A stretch of DNA of 64,000 nucleotides from Clostridiales bacterium (GTDB taxonomy: Bacteria; Bacillota; Clostridia; Oscillospirales; Oscillospiraceae). The DNA is taken from assembly GCA_020859945.1 (NCBI GenBank), contig JAJBVG010000073.1:23770-87769 (forward strand), in the 5' to 3' direction. The translations under genes and the position numbers were made by a program. Shown one piece after another: positions 1 to 7,561 of this stretch. Every line of letters starts with the position of its first letter. The stretch's first letter is position 1. The notes under the pieces are model-generated. The model saw only the letters and a program-made list of their open reading frames with translations. It ran no database searches and was not told where the DNA came from.

Positions 1-391
1 CCTCCAGCACCGCCATAGCCAGCGCCACGCCGATGCCGTCATCCGCTCCCAGGGTGGTCCTGCCGCCGGTGGAAAGCTCGTCCCCTTGGATGACCCACTG
101 AATGGGGTCTTGGGTGAAGTCGTGGACCACGCCCTCCGCCTTTTCACAGACCATGTCCAGGTGGGCCTGGAGCAGCACCGGCAGCGCGGCCTCATAGCCG
201 GGGGAGGCGGGTTTGCGAATCAGCACGTTGCAGACCTCGTCCTGCTCTGCCTCCAGCCCGATGCCCAGCGCCCAGCGGATGATAAAATCGCTCAGCGCCC
301 GTTCATTGCGGCTGCCGTGGGGGATCTGGCAGATTTGGTAGAAGCGGGCGAACACCCGGTCTTGGCACAGGGCCTCTATTTCCCCGTTCAT
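1..391 (-). CDS. pepD: aminoacyl-histidine dipeptidase (PepD-like, M20C), 5-prime part only
   Basis: This gene is not on the ORF track because it runs off the window. The reverse strand from the ATG at 391 encodes MNGEIEALCQDRVFARFYQICQ and continues with LLQAHLDMVCEK and TTLGADDGIGVALAM. These are the metal-binding signatures of the M20C family: His in the QAHLDMV block and Asp in the GADDG block. The family cleaves Xaa-His and other dipeptides in the cytoplasm with two metal ions. About 130 of the usual roughly 480 residues are present. A GGAGAGGG ribosome binding site precedes the ATG, and a near-consensus promoter lies at 451-479. The ORF track entry 86..442 (+) is its shadow. The family call is strong; the substrate is inferred. 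Confidence 0.88.
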   Translation of the reverse strand, partial: MNGEIEALCQDRVFARFYQICQIPHGSRNERALSDFIIRWALGIGLEAEQDEVCNVLIRKPASPGYEAALPVLLQAHLDMVCEKAEGVVHDFTQDPIQWVIQGDELSTGGRTTLGADDGIGVALAMAVLE

Positions 392-450
392 AGGGCACCC
401 TCTCCTCTCTCACGCCGCCGCGTTAATACTTTAGCGCGTTAATATGTCTC

Positions 451-479
451 AGTATACCCAGTTCACCGCTGTTTGTCAA
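451..479 (-). promoter_or_regulatory. sigma-A promoter of the pepD-like gene
   Basis: On the minus strand TTGACA (474-479) and TATACT (451-456) are separated by exactly 17 bases. The promoter lies about 60 bases upstream of the start codon. Confidence 0.75.
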
Positions 480-518
480 CAAACGATTCCGGTTTTCGAC
501 ATGAAAGCGCAAAGCGGC

Positions 519-547
519 TTGTGAACCGGCGCAAACTGTGTTAAAAT
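519..547 (+). promoter_or_regulatory. probable promoter of the YcxB-like gene
   Basis: TTGTGA (519-524), a 17-base spacer, then TAAAAT (542-547). It is divergent from the pepD promoter. If used, the repeat at 561-697 would lie in the 5-prime untranslated region of the 772-1329 gene. Confidence 0.45.
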
Positions 548-560
548 AGATAAAATAAAT

Positions 561-697
561 TGGTTATCCCGTTGAATCATCTGTGTACCAGAAACCCCTC
601 CGCCACTGCCTAAAGGCGGCGGCCCTCCTCCGCCGTCAAGCGGCACTTTCGGGGCCTTGCCCCTCCTTGCCCTTTCAGGGGAGGCAAGAGAGGCAGT
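561..697. repeat. dispersed repeat family D, copy 1
   Basis: Runs from GGTTATCCC through AAACCCCTCCGCC to CCCTTTCAGGGGAGGCAAGAGAGG. A near-identical copy lies at 44334-44476, and a shorter inverted relative with the same two ends at 17675-17732. The interior carries the CCGTCAAGCGGCACTT module that also occurs in other repeat families of this window. The 392-771 gap otherwise holds only the two promoters. Confidence 0.8.
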
Positions 698-771
698 CGG
701 TTGAGAAATGGTGGTTTTTTGTGAGAAACTTATGCTATGATGGATAAAATTTCTACTAGGAGGCTCTTTCC

Positions 772-1329
772 ATGTCCAACAGCCCTGAAATCACCGTCCC
801 CGTCCAGCTGGACGCCGGACTTTTCCGTTCCTTTTTCCTGTTTGACGCCCTGCGCCGCCAGCGGCGATGGGTGGGGCTGGCCGTGTTCAGCGTTGTGCTG
901 CTGGTCTGCGCCGGGGTGTGCCTGAGCCAGATGGGAGCGCGGCAGGGTGCGCTGCTTATGGCGATTTTGCTGGCTGCGGTGGCAGTGGCGGTCCCCGCTG
1001 TCTACGCCGTCCTGCTCCGGCGCAGCATCAACCAGCAGAGCAAGGCCCTGGGGCTGGAGCGGCCCCACCTGGTCTATCGCATCACGGTGAGCGAAAAGGG
1101 CGTCGCCGCCGCCTTTCCCGTGCCGGGGAAAAAGGACGCAGTCACCAGCCGTCCCTGGGCGAAGCTCTATGGCGCTTGGCGGGTGAAGGGGGCTGTTTAC
1201 CTCTATCCGGAGGCGGAAAAGGTCTACATCCTCCCCGACGGGCAGGTCCCCGGCGAGGCGGACGACCTGTGGGCGCTGTGCGCAGAAAAACTGGGGGACA
1301 AGGCCCACGATCTGCGGCGGGGGAAGTGA
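772..1329 (+). CDS. YcxB-like two-TM membrane protein
   Basis: A 185-residue protein with a soluble N-terminus, two hydrophobic segments at about residues 34-54 and 61-82, and a soluble C-terminal domain containing RPWAKLYGAWRVKGAVYLYPEAEKVYILP. The C-terminal pattern (W..L.......YLY....a.ilP) resembles the YcxB-like domain of small Firmicutes membrane proteins of unknown function. The ATG at 772 follows AGGAGGCTCTTTCC. The upstream ATGs at 737 and 740 are in another frame. It is monocistronic and followed by the toxin-antitoxin locus. The family call rests on pattern recognition, and no function is claimed. Confidence 0.7.
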   Translation: MSNSPEITVPVQLDAGLFRSFFLFDALRRQRRWVGLAVFSVVLLVCAGVCLSQMGARQGALLMAILLAAVAVAVPAVYAVLLRRSINQQSKALGLERPHLVYRITVSEKGVAAAFPVPGKKDAVTSRPWAKLYGAWRVKGAVYLYPEAEKVYILPDGQVPGEADDLWALCAEKLGDKAHDLRRGK

Positions 1330-1382
1330 CAGGTGTTTTACTCATCGTTGGCGCGGAAATTTGCAATAACAAGAAAATACAC

Positions 1383-1411
1383 TTGATTTTTCATAGCCGA
1401 TTGTGTATAAT
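1383..1411 (+). promoter_or_regulatory. promoter of the putative antitoxin RNA
   Basis: TTGATT (1383-1388), a 17-base spacer, TATAAT (1406-1411). A transcript from here would start near 1418 and run into the terminator hairpin at 1480-1510. No reading frame of note lies between. Confidence 0.75.
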
Positions 1412-1417
1412 AAAAAC

Positions 1418-1521
1418 GTGGAAACCCGGACGGTTGCCACAACTGATACTAGCTTAGCATTTTAGGAAATCCTAAAACTGTGAGCCGTCTGGTTGCAGCA
1501 GACGGCTCACTTGCTTTTTTT
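1418..1521 (+). ncRNA. putative antisense antitoxin RNA of a type I TA locus
   Basis: The predicted transcript is about 104 nt. It starts with GTGGAAACCCGGACGGTTGCC, has a short hairpin TTTTAGGA/TCCTAAAA (1460-1477), and ends in a perfect 12-bp stem GTGAGCCGTCTG/CAGACGGCTCAC (1480-1491, 1499-1510) followed by seven T. Its 3-prime part is antisense to the last codons and stop of the toxin ORF at 1507-1599. This convergent arrangement with overlapping 3-prime ends is that of Fst/TxpA-type loci. The RNA is inferred from promoter and terminator only. Confidence 0.65.
1480..1521 (+). terminator. intrinsic terminator, possibly bidirectional
   Basis: A 12-bp perfect stem with a 7-base loop (GTTGCAG), followed on the plus strand by TTGCTTTTTTT. 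Read on the minus strand the same hairpin ends the toxin mRNA, but the following run is weaker (AGTTTTAGG). Confidence 0.8.
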
Positions 1522-1599
1522 CGCAGCCAAATAGCTTATCAGTTCGATCACGAAGCTCGCAATCGCCAATAAGGTTTGGATGATCTCTAAAGCAAACAA
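1507..1599 (-). CDS. small hydrophobic holin-like toxin (type I TA, Fst/TxpA-like)
   Basis: A 30-codon ORF absent from the ORF track because of its length. It reads MFALEIIQTLLAIASF, then VIELISYLAAKKSK and a TGA stop. It has a single hydrophobic helix (about residues 3-24) and a short Lys-rich tail, the hallmark of Firmicutes holin-like type I toxins that insert in the inner membrane. The start is a TTG at 1599, chosen because AAGGGG sits 8 bases upstream; no ATG is available. A consensus promoter lies 144 bases further up, giving a long and probably structured leader. An antisense RNA is predicted across the 3-prime end. Toxicity is inferred from family resemblance. Confidence 0.72.
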   Translation of the reverse strand: MFALEIIQTLLAIASFVIELISYLAAKKSK

Positions 1600-1749
1600 C
1601 GTATCAACCCCTTGAGAAAAATTTCCCGCAGAGCTATGATACTCACCTCTATTCCGCTCACGCGGGATACAGGCAACCGTCTTTTACCGCCACGCTACCA
1701 TAAGAACCTGAAGAACTCATGAGCAGCGGTGGGTTTCCACGCAAAAATG

Positions 1750-1778
1750 ATTATAACATGACCGTCGAAAATTGTCAA
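1750..1778 (-). promoter_or_regulatory. perfect consensus promoter of the toxin mRNA
   Basis: Minus strand TTGACA (1773-1778), 17 bases, TATAAT (1750-1755). Transcription would start near 1743. The mRNA begins close to TTGCGTGGAAACCCACCGC and runs about 230-260 nt to the hairpin at 1480-1510. Confidence 0.8.
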
Positions 1779-1802
1779 AAAGAATAACGCACGCGAAATT
1801 TT

Positions 1803-1826
1803 GGGGCTGGCCACATGGCCAGCCCC
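1803..1826 (-). terminator. hairpin downstream of rubredoxin
   Basis: GGGGCTGGCC/GGCCAGCCCC forms a 10-bp perfect stem just after the rubredoxin stop codon. On the minus strand it is followed by AAAATTTC, a weak U-run, so it may be a poor terminator or an RNA-stabilising hairpin. Confidence 0.5.
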
Positions 1827-1846
1827 TTCGCTTATGCTTGATTCAA

Positions 1847-1999
1847 TTACTGAGCCTCGAAATTGTCCTTGGTCAAGCCGCAGATGGGGCAGACCCAATC
1901 CTCAGGCAGGTCCTCCCAGGCGGTGCCGGGAGCGACGCCGTTATCGGGATCGCCAACGGCGGGATCGTACTCGTAACCACAGAGACAAACGTACTTCAT
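1847..1999 (-). CDS. rubredoxin
   Basis: A 50-residue protein below the ORF-track cutoff: [20 protein letters not shown], then [19 protein letters not shown] and a short tail. Two knuckles, CLCGYEYD and CPICG, supply the four cysteines that bind one iron. The spacing and the DPDNG...PGT.[11 protein letters not shown] core match rubredoxins throughout. It is a cytoplasmic one-electron carrier and the usual electron donor to rubrerythrins. It lies 49 bases downstream of the rubrerythrin gene on the same strand, with a strong GGAGGAGG site, so the two probably form an oxidative-stress operon. Confidence 0.95.
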   Translation of the reverse strand: MKYVCLCGYEYDPAVGDPDNGVAPGTAWEDLPEDWVCPICGLTKDNFEAQ

Positions 2000-2048
2000 A
2001 ATGGGTTCCTCCTCCATTTTTTAAGTTACTGATAAATCAATTGGCAGC

Positions 2049-2597
2049 TTAGCCGAAATACCGCTCCAGCAGACCGGCGAACGCCTTGCCGTGGCGGGCC
2101 TCGTCGCGGGCCATCTCGTGGACAGTGTCGTGGATGGCGTCCAGACCCAGCTCCTTGGCCTTCTTCGCCAGCTCGGCCTTGCCGGCGGTGGCACCGTTCT
2201 CGGCCTCCACACGGACGGTCAGGTTCTCCTTGGTGGACGGAGAGACGACCTCGCCCAGCAGCTCAGCGAACTTGGCGGCGTGCTCGGCCTCTTCATAGGC
2301 GGCCTTCTCCCAGTACAGGCCGATCTCAGGATAGCCCTCGCGATGAGCGGCGCGGGCCATGGCCAGATACATACCGACCTCGGTGCACTCGCCGTTGAAG
2401 TTCTCCCGCAGACCTTCCTTGATCTCTTCGGGAGCGTCAGAGGCCACGCCGATGACATGCTCGGCAGCCCAGTTCATCTCGCCCTCCATCTTGGTGAACT
2501 TGGACGCGGGAGCCTTGCACAGGGGGCAGCGGAACCCTTCGGGGAGAGCCTCGCCCTCGTAGACGTAACCACAGACCTGACATACAAACTTTGCCAT
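2049..2597 (-). CDS. reverse rubrerythrin (peroxide/oxygen detoxification)
   Basis: 182 residues. An N-terminal rubredoxin domain ([12 protein letters not shown] ... FRCPLCKAP, residues about 3-37) precedes the four-helix diiron domain with [33 protein letters not shown] and [12 protein letters not shown]. This domain order is the reverse of classical rubrerythrin and defines the clostridial revRbr type, which reduces H2O2 (and O2) using NADH via rubredoxin. The track starts at an ATG (2612) that is itself part of the GGAGGA site. The ATG at 2597, 7 bases downstream of that site, is the better start. A clear promoter lies at 2669-2697 and rubredoxin follows. Confidence 0.93.
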   Translation of the reverse strand: MAKFVCQVCGYVYEGEALPEGFRCPLCKAPASKFTKMEGEMNWAAEHVIGVASDAPEEIKEGLRENFNGECTEVGMYLAMARAAHREGYPEIGLYWEKAAYEEAEHAAKFAELLGEVVSPSTKENLTVRVEAENGATAGKAELAKKAKELGLDAIHDTVHEMARDEARHGKAFAGLLERYFG

Positions 2598-2668
2598 AGT
2601 AATATCCTCCATTGTTAATTGATGTCGCGCATCAGGCGGCGCAATTAAGAATTATTCCTGATAAGCGC

Positions 2669-2697
2669 ATTATAGCAGACCTTCGCCTGTTTGTAAA
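2669..2697 (-). promoter_or_regulatory. promoter of the rubrerythrin-rubredoxin operon
   Basis: TTTACA (2692-2697) and TATAAT (2669-2674) on the minus strand with a 17-base spacer. It lies immediately downstream of the GH13 stop codon at 2706. A palindrome-like GCGCATCAGGCGGCGC stretch lies between promoter and start; no known operator was recognised. Confidence 0.75.
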
Positions 2698-2705
2698 GCA
2701 AAATT

Positions 2706-4613
2706 TCAGGGAATTTTTTTGGTGATTTTGCCGATTTTTTCGCCCTCCGGGGCGCTCTCCAGCAAAATCCCCCCTCTGGGCGGCAGGGTCAGCCGCAGTT
2801 TGCCGTTCATGGCCAGGTAACGCTCGCCGGTGAACACATCCACCGCCTGAACGTGGCCCCAGGGCAGCTCCACGATGGTCCGGGTCCGGGCGTTGCTCAC
2901 CGCCACGGCCACGCTCTCCCCCGCCGCCCGGCGGACGAAGGACACCAGGCACTCCCCGCAGGTGCCCCAGCGGATGTCCCCCTCCCGGAGGGGGCGGCTG
3001 GTCTTGCGGTAGTTGCCCAGCCTGGCGCAGTAGGCCACCAGGTCCTGGTCCTCCCGGCCCCAGGGGTATGGCCGCCGGTTGAAGGGGTCCTCGAAGCCGG
3101 TCATGCCTGCCTCGTCCCCATAGAACACCGTGGGCGCGCCGGGGAAAGCGAACAGCACCAGCAGTCCCAGCTTGAGCAGCTCCATGCCGCCCGCCCGCTC
3201 TCTGGGGGACATCTCATAGCCTGCTCGCCAGTCCTTGCTCTGGTCCTGGCGCTCGTTGCCCACTCCAAGGTAGGTCAGGATGCGCAGGGTGTCGTGGGTG
3301 CCGAGGGCGTTCATGGCGGAGTAGAAGGCGGAGGGAGGATAGTTTTCCCGCAGGTCCTCCATGCTATACTTGAACCCCGCCCCGTCGCCGTGGAGCAGGA
3401 AGTTTAAGAGCGCGGTGCGGAAGGGGTAGTTCATCAGGCCGTCCAGATGGTAGCCCAGCAGGTGGCGGCGGCGAACGCCGTAGGCGATTTTTGTGGAGCC
3501 GTCCTCCCAGACCTCACCAATGACGATGGCGTTGGGGTTTTCCTCCCGCGCCGCCTGGTGGATGCCGTTGACGAAGTCGTCGGGCAGCTCATCCGCCACG
3601 TCCAGCCGCCAGCCGTCGGCTCCCGCCCGGAGCCAACGCCGCACCACGGAGTCTTCCCCGGCGAAGATGAAATCCCGGTAGCCCTGGCAGTCCTCCCGAA
3701 CGGCGGGCAGGGAGTAAATGCCCCACCAGCTCTCGTACTTGTCGGGCCACTCCTTCCAGTCGAACCAGTCATAGTAAGGGGAGTCCTTGGACTGCACCGC
3801 CCCCGGCTCTTTGTAGAAGCCGTCCCCGTTGAAGTACCGGGAGACATAGCCGGTGTGGTTGAATACGCCGTCCAGGATGATTTTGATGCCCCGCTTGTGG
3901 GCCTCATCGCACAGGTGGGTGAAATCCTCGTTGGTGCCCAGCATGGGGTCTACCCGGCTGTAGTCGGCGGTGCCGTAGCGGTGGTTCTCCGACGCCTCGA
4001 AGATGGGGCAGAAGTAGATGGTCTCCACCCCCAGCCCGGCGAGATAGTCCAGTTTGGCCTCCACGCCTTTGAGATTCCCGCCGAAGAAATCCCGGTTGCA
4101 GATGTCCATGCCCCGCTCGGTCTTGCCGATGGGCTTGTAGAGGGGTTCCGCGTCCCAGTTCTGGTGGACGCTGCGGCCCCCCACCAGGCCGGTGGGGTCG
4201 GGGATCTCCGTGCGGAAGAACCGGTCGGGGAAGATTTGATAGCACATCCCCTTGCCGAACCAGTCCGGTACCTGGTCGTTTCCGTCGTAGACGGTGAGCT
4301 GGTAGGTGCGCAGCTGCTTCTTGCGCCCGTCCAGCCCCTCCAGCTGGAAGGTGTACCACACCAGGCCCACATAGTCCCCGGTGTCCAGAGTGCAGGTGAA
4401 CTCGTCCCGGCCCAGGTCGGTCCCCACCCAGGGCATGGGCAGCGTCACCATTCGGTTGTTGTCGAACTCAAAATAAGCGGTCAGGGACGCACGGGAAAAG
4501 CCCTCTGCCCGTGCCGGGCGGAGGGTAAAGCGCACCTGGGTCCCCGCGGGGACCGCGCCGTAAGGCTCCTTACAGCGCAGGTTGCGGGAATCGTAAATGG
4601 TCAGGTCGGGCAT
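2706..4613 (-). CDS. GH13 alpha-glycosidase (neopullulanase / maltogenic amylase type)
   Basis: 635 residues. An N-terminal beta-rich domain (about 1-125) precedes a GH13 barrel with every conserved block: FPDRF near 131, DGVFNHTG near 248, GWRLDVADE near 334 (nucleophile Asp), VIGEVWED near 363 (acid/base Glu), GTHDT near 438, and a short C-terminal beta domain. No signal peptide is visible, so it should act on imported malto-oligosaccharides or glycogen-derived dextrins in the cytoplasm. The N-domain plus barrel layout and the NHTG block fit the GH13_20 neopullulanase/cyclomaltodextrinase group. No sugar transporter or regulator is adjacent, so regulation cannot be inferred. Confidence 0.88.
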   Translation of the reverse strand: MPDLTIYDSRNLRCKEPYGAVPAGTQVRFTLRPARAEGFSRASLTAYFEFDNNRMVTLPMPWVGTDLGRDEFTCTLDTGDYVGLVWYTFQLEGLDGRKKQLRTYQLTVYDGNDQVPDWFGKGMCYQIFPDRFFRTEIPDPTGLVGGRSVHQNWDAEPLYKPIGKTERGMDICNRDFFGGNLKGVEAKLDYLAGLGVETIYFCPIFEASENHRYGTADYSRVDPMLGTNEDFTHLCDEAHKRGIKIILDGVFNHTGYVSRYFNGDGFYKEPGAVQSKDSPYYDWFDWKEWPDKYESWWGIYSLPAVREDCQGYRDFIFAGEDSVVRRWLRAGADGWRLDVADELPDDFVNGIHQAAREENPNAIVIGEVWEDGSTKIAYGVRRRHLLGYHLDGLMNYPFRTALLNFLLHGDGAGFKYSMEDLRENYPPSAFYSAMNALGTHDTLRILTYLGVGNERQDQSKDWRAGYEMSPRERAGGMELLKLGLLVLFAFPGAPTVFYGDEAGMTGFEDPFNRRPYPWGREDQDLVAYCARLGNYRKTSRPLREGDIRWGTCGECLVSFVRRAAGESVAVAVSNARTRTIVELPWGHVQAVDVFTGERYLAMNGKLRLTLPPRGGILLESAPEGEKIGKITKKIP

Positions 4614-4642
4614 AAAATCAGTCCGTTTCGTTTTAGTTTTTA

Positions 4643-4856
4643 TAAGCTCTTAGCTGTTAGCTTTTAGCTATTAGCCAGGCAGTTCTTGGCATTACGTGCT
4701 GCGCCTACTGGTTGCATGACTTTACAAACAGGTGGTTTCGCTCTCAGCTTTCTTTTTAGCTTTTCGCTTTAGACAGGCAGCACCTGACTACAGGGAGAAG
4801 CGCAGCTTCGGAAGTGCCGCTTGACGGCAACAGCTAATAGCTAATGGCTAACAGCT
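4643..4856. repeat. inverted-repeat element, AGCTATTAGC family (copy 1)
   Basis: Left arm AGCTCTTAGCTGTTAGCTTTTAGC and right arm GCTAATAGCTAATGGCTAACAGC are imperfect inverted repeats of short TTAGC units about 150 bases apart. The interior has TCGCTTTAGA...ACCTGACTA, which recurs in the copy at 34463-34620, and the inverted CGTCAAGCGGCACTTC module at 4812-4827. It lies between the GH13 gene and PBP2 and holds no gene. Confidence 0.65.
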
Positions 4857-4860
4857 CAAT

Positions 4861-6942
4861 TCATTGCAGCAGCTGGTTCTCCGCCTCCACCCGCTCCAGG
4901 GTGGCCTCATCGCTGAAATAGTAGTTCATAATGGCGGCGGTGATGGCGGCGGTATCGGCGCCGGCGCTGGCCTTTTCCACCACGGAGCAGACCACGATCT
5001 CCGGGTCGTCGATGGGGGCAAAGGCCACGAACAGGCCGTTGGTCTGGCTGTTGTTGTTGATCTGGGCAGTACCGGTCTTACAGCCCACCTTGATGCCGCT
5101 GGCCTCCAGCTCCTCGAAGTCGGTGATGTCGTCGGCCTCGATGACTTCGCCCATGCCCTCGATGATGGCCTCCCGCGCCGCGTCGTCCAGCTCCACGGTG
5201 CTGAGGATTTCCGTCTCATGCTCGTAGAGGACCTCGGTGTTGTCGCTGGACTTGACGCTGCTCAGCAGGTGGGCGTCGTAGCGGTCCCCGCCCCGGACGA
5301 AGGTGGCGATGTAGTTGGCGATTTGCAGCAGGGTGAACTGGTTGTCCGACTGGCCGATGGCGGCGGAGGTGACGTTGCCCTGATACCAAATGGCCCCCAC
5401 CGACTCGGAGTACTCCGGCCCGGCGTTGACGCCGGTGCTTTCGGTCAGCTCGATGCCGCTGGCCACCCCCAAGCCGTAAGCCTGAGCCGTCTCCGTCAGG
5501 TAGGAGATGCCCACCTCAGCGCCCATCGTGTAGAAGTAGACGTTGCAGGAGTCCCGGATGGCGGCGGAGAGGTTCTCCAGCCCGTGACCGGATCTCTTCC
5601 AACAGTTCTGAGGGGTGCCGCTGTTGTTGTAGGTACCGGTGCAGTTGACGGTGCGGCTGGTGTCGGTGACGCCTGCGTTCACCGCAGCTGTTGCGGTGCA
5701 GATTTTATAGGTGGAACCGGGGGCGTAGGTGCCCAGCAGCGCCCGGTTGTACAAGGGCAGCAGGTCGTCGTCCGCCAACTCCTCATAGTCCTCGTTGTAG
5801 GTGGCCGGGTCGTAGGTGGGGTAGGAACCCATGGCCAGCACGCTGCTGTCCTCCACGCTGATGACCACTACGGCGCTGCCGCCGTTCATGCTGTTGATCT
5901 GCTCGGTGTACTCGGCCAGAGCGTCCTCCGCCACTTTCTGGAGGCCGCTGTCCAGGGTCAGAGCCAGGGTATTACCCGACTGCGGCTCCACGGTATACGT
6001 TTCGTCTACCAAAACGCCGTCGTTGTCGTAGGTCAGCTGCAAGGTGCCGTCCACGCCCTTCAAATACTCCTCAAAGGCGGATTCCACACCGGAGAGGCCG
6101 ATGGTGTTGTTCATATTATAGGTGTTGTCCTCGTCGGCGCTCAGCTCCGCCCACTTTTCGGCGGTGATGGCTCCCACCTGGCCCAGCAGGTGGGCGGCGT
6201 AAGAGGTTTTGTACTCCCGGACGGACAGGGCCTCGATGTTGACCCCGGCCAGGCTCTCCTCCTCCACCATGGTGATAAAGTCGATGTCCACGTCCTCTGC
6301 GAAGTAATAGGTGGAGTAGGTGACTTCCTCAGAACGGAGGTAGGCGGAGTACAGCACGCCCAGAATCTCCCGCTGCTCCGAAGAGGAAAGGTCCCCGTCC
6401 AGCTGGAAGTAATCAGCCATGTTGCTCATCAGCTCATCGGCGGAGGTGGTGTTGTCCCCCCAGAAAATCGAATCGGAGGTGCCCCGCACCGCCAGGCACA
6501 GCTGATAGAGCCGGGTCTGTGTCAGGTTGCCGTCGTCGTCCCGGGTCAGGTAGGCGTTGCCGTCGGTGGTGTAGGAGTAGGGGGAGCTGTCGGAGACGGG
6601 CAGTTCCTCGTCGTTCCACTCCACGTCCAACTCCTTGCAGATTTCAATGAGCCGCTGCACCACCGCCGCCTGGTTTTCCTCGCTGCCCATAGCGTCCACG
6701 TCCAGCGTGACCACATACTCCGCCCGGTTGGTGACCAGCACGTTGCCGTACCGGTCGGTGATGTCGCCCCGGGCGGCCTGAACGGTCTTGGAGGTGGTGT
6801 AGGTGTTGATCTCGTTGGACTCCTGGGGGTCGATGGCCTGGTTGACGATGGCGTCGTAGGCCGCCCAGCCGTAGTAGCCGCTCATGGCCAGCAGCAGCAG
6901 CGCTACAATGGCGGTGCGGAAATAAAGTGATCTTTTGCCCAT
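4861..6942 (-). CDS. mrdA: class B penicillin-binding protein 2 (elongasome transpeptidase)
   Basis: 693 residues. There is a short cytoplasmic tail, one membrane anchor (about 8-26), and an N-terminal dimerisation domain with RGDITDRYGNVL. The transpeptidase domain has the SxxK motif STYK near 407, SCN near 462 and KTG in VGCKTGTAQ near 619, so all active-site motifs are intact. It cross-links peptidoglycan during lateral growth together with MreCD and RodA. The ORF track adds about 135 upstream residues. I place the start at the ATG at 6942, 4 bases after GGAAGGAG, because it gives a normal PBP2 N-terminus. It is the third gene of mreC-mreD-mrdA. The long acidic Glu/Asp/Ser-rich insertions are unremarkable for this group. 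Confidence 0.93.
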   Translation of the reverse strand: MGKRSLYFRTAIVALLLLAMSGYYGWAAYDAIVNQAIDPQESNEINTYTTSKTVQAARGDITDRYGNVLVTNRAEYVVTLDVDAMGSEENQAAVVQRLIEICKELDVEWNDEELPVSDSSPYSYTTDGNAYLTRDDDGNLTQTRLYQLCLAVRGTSDSIFWGDNTTSADELMSNMADYFQLDGDLSSSEQREILGVLYSAYLRSEEVTYSTYYFAEDVDIDFITMVEEESLAGVNIEALSVREYKTSYAAHLLGQVGAITAEKWAELSADEDNTYNMNNTIGLSGVESAFEEYLKGVDGTLQLTYDNDGVLVDETYTVEPQSGNTLALTLDSGLQKVAEDALAEYTEQINSMNGGSAVVVISVEDSSVLAMGSYPTYDPATYNEDYEELADDDLLPLYNRALLGTYAPGSTYKICTATAAVNAGVTDTSRTVNCTGTYNNSGTPQNCWKRSGHGLENLSAAIRDSCNVYFYTMGAEVGISYLTETAQAYGLGVASGIELTESTGVNAGPEYSESVGAIWYQGNVTSAAIGQSDNQFTLLQIANYIATFVRGGDRYDAHLLSSVKSSDNTEVLYEHETEILSTVELDDAAREAIIEGMGEVIEADDITDFEELEASGIKVGCKTGTAQINNNSQTNGLFVAFAPIDDPEIVVCSVVEKASAGADTAAITAAIMNYYFSDEATLERVEAENQLLQ

Positions 6943-7034
6943 GAATGCTCCTTCCGGGGTCGGGATTCGTGCGTGAAAGTGTAGGGCTTCGTTTTCGTCA
7001 GCCTCAAAACCCGAACTCCTACACATACGGTGTG

Positions 7035-7550
7035 CTACAGCTCTGTATCCGTGCGATACCGCTGGTAAATGGCGGCGTAGACGAAGTAAATGGGGATGAC
7101 GAACACCAGGGAATACAGCCCCTCCGGTACGGCGATGCGCAGCAGGGTGTCCATGGCGTTGCCGCCGAAGGTGTAGTAGTAAAACACCCGCGCTCCCTCC
7201 AGCACCAAAACCCCCATGGCCCCGCAGAGGACGACGCCCAGGAAGTTCTTGCCGATTTGCCGCCGGGTGGTCAGTCCCGCCAGCACTCCGGTGACGGTGC
7301 AGATGGGGATCATCATCGTGCCGCCCCGGAAGTACACCGCGCTGCAAAAAAAGCCCACGCCCAGCCCGTAGAGCGCGCCGCCCAGCGAGCCTTCATAGCA
7401 GCCCACCGCCGCCACCACCAGCGGGGCCAGCTCCGGCAGCGCGCCATAGATGGGGATGCGGTTCAGGATACAGATTTTGATGAAATACATCACCAGGTAG
7501 CTCAGGGCATAGATGCCCCACTTGACCTGGCTGCCGTTGTTTCGTCCCAT
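7035..7550 (-). CDS. mreD: rod shape-determining protein MreD
   Basis: 171 residues with about five hydrophobic segments, small and lacking large soluble parts, positioned between mreC and PBP2 exactly as in other Firmicutes. It is a membrane partner of MreC in the elongasome. The ORF track extends it to 7784, but that would overlap mreC by about 220 bases. The ATG at 7550 (MGRNNGSQVKWGIYALSYL) lies 11 bases after the mreC stop and gives the expected size. Sequence similarity among MreD proteins is weak, so the name relies mainly on context and topology. Confidence 0.85.
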   Translation of the reverse strand: MGRNNGSQVKWGIYALSYLVMYFIKICILNRIPIYGALPELAPLVVAAVGCYEGSLGGALYGLGVGFFCSAVYFRGGTMMIPICTVTGVLAGLTTRRQIGKNFLGVVLCGAMGVLVLEGARVFYYYTFGGNAMDTLLRIAVPEGLYSLVFVIPIYFVYAAIYQRYRTDTEL

Positions 7551-7561
7551 ACCCGGCCCCC

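Noticed and set aside
4864-6930. 688-residue ORF on the plus strand (also 3447..4667, 54841..56835, 20021..21676, 33133..34449, 42280..43632)
   Set aside because: These are antisense shadows of PBP2, GH13, Mfd, ABC ATPase, FabF and TrpB genes. They are Gly/Val/His/Asp-rich with no family motifs, as expected from the complement of GC-rich codons, and lack ribosome binding sites.
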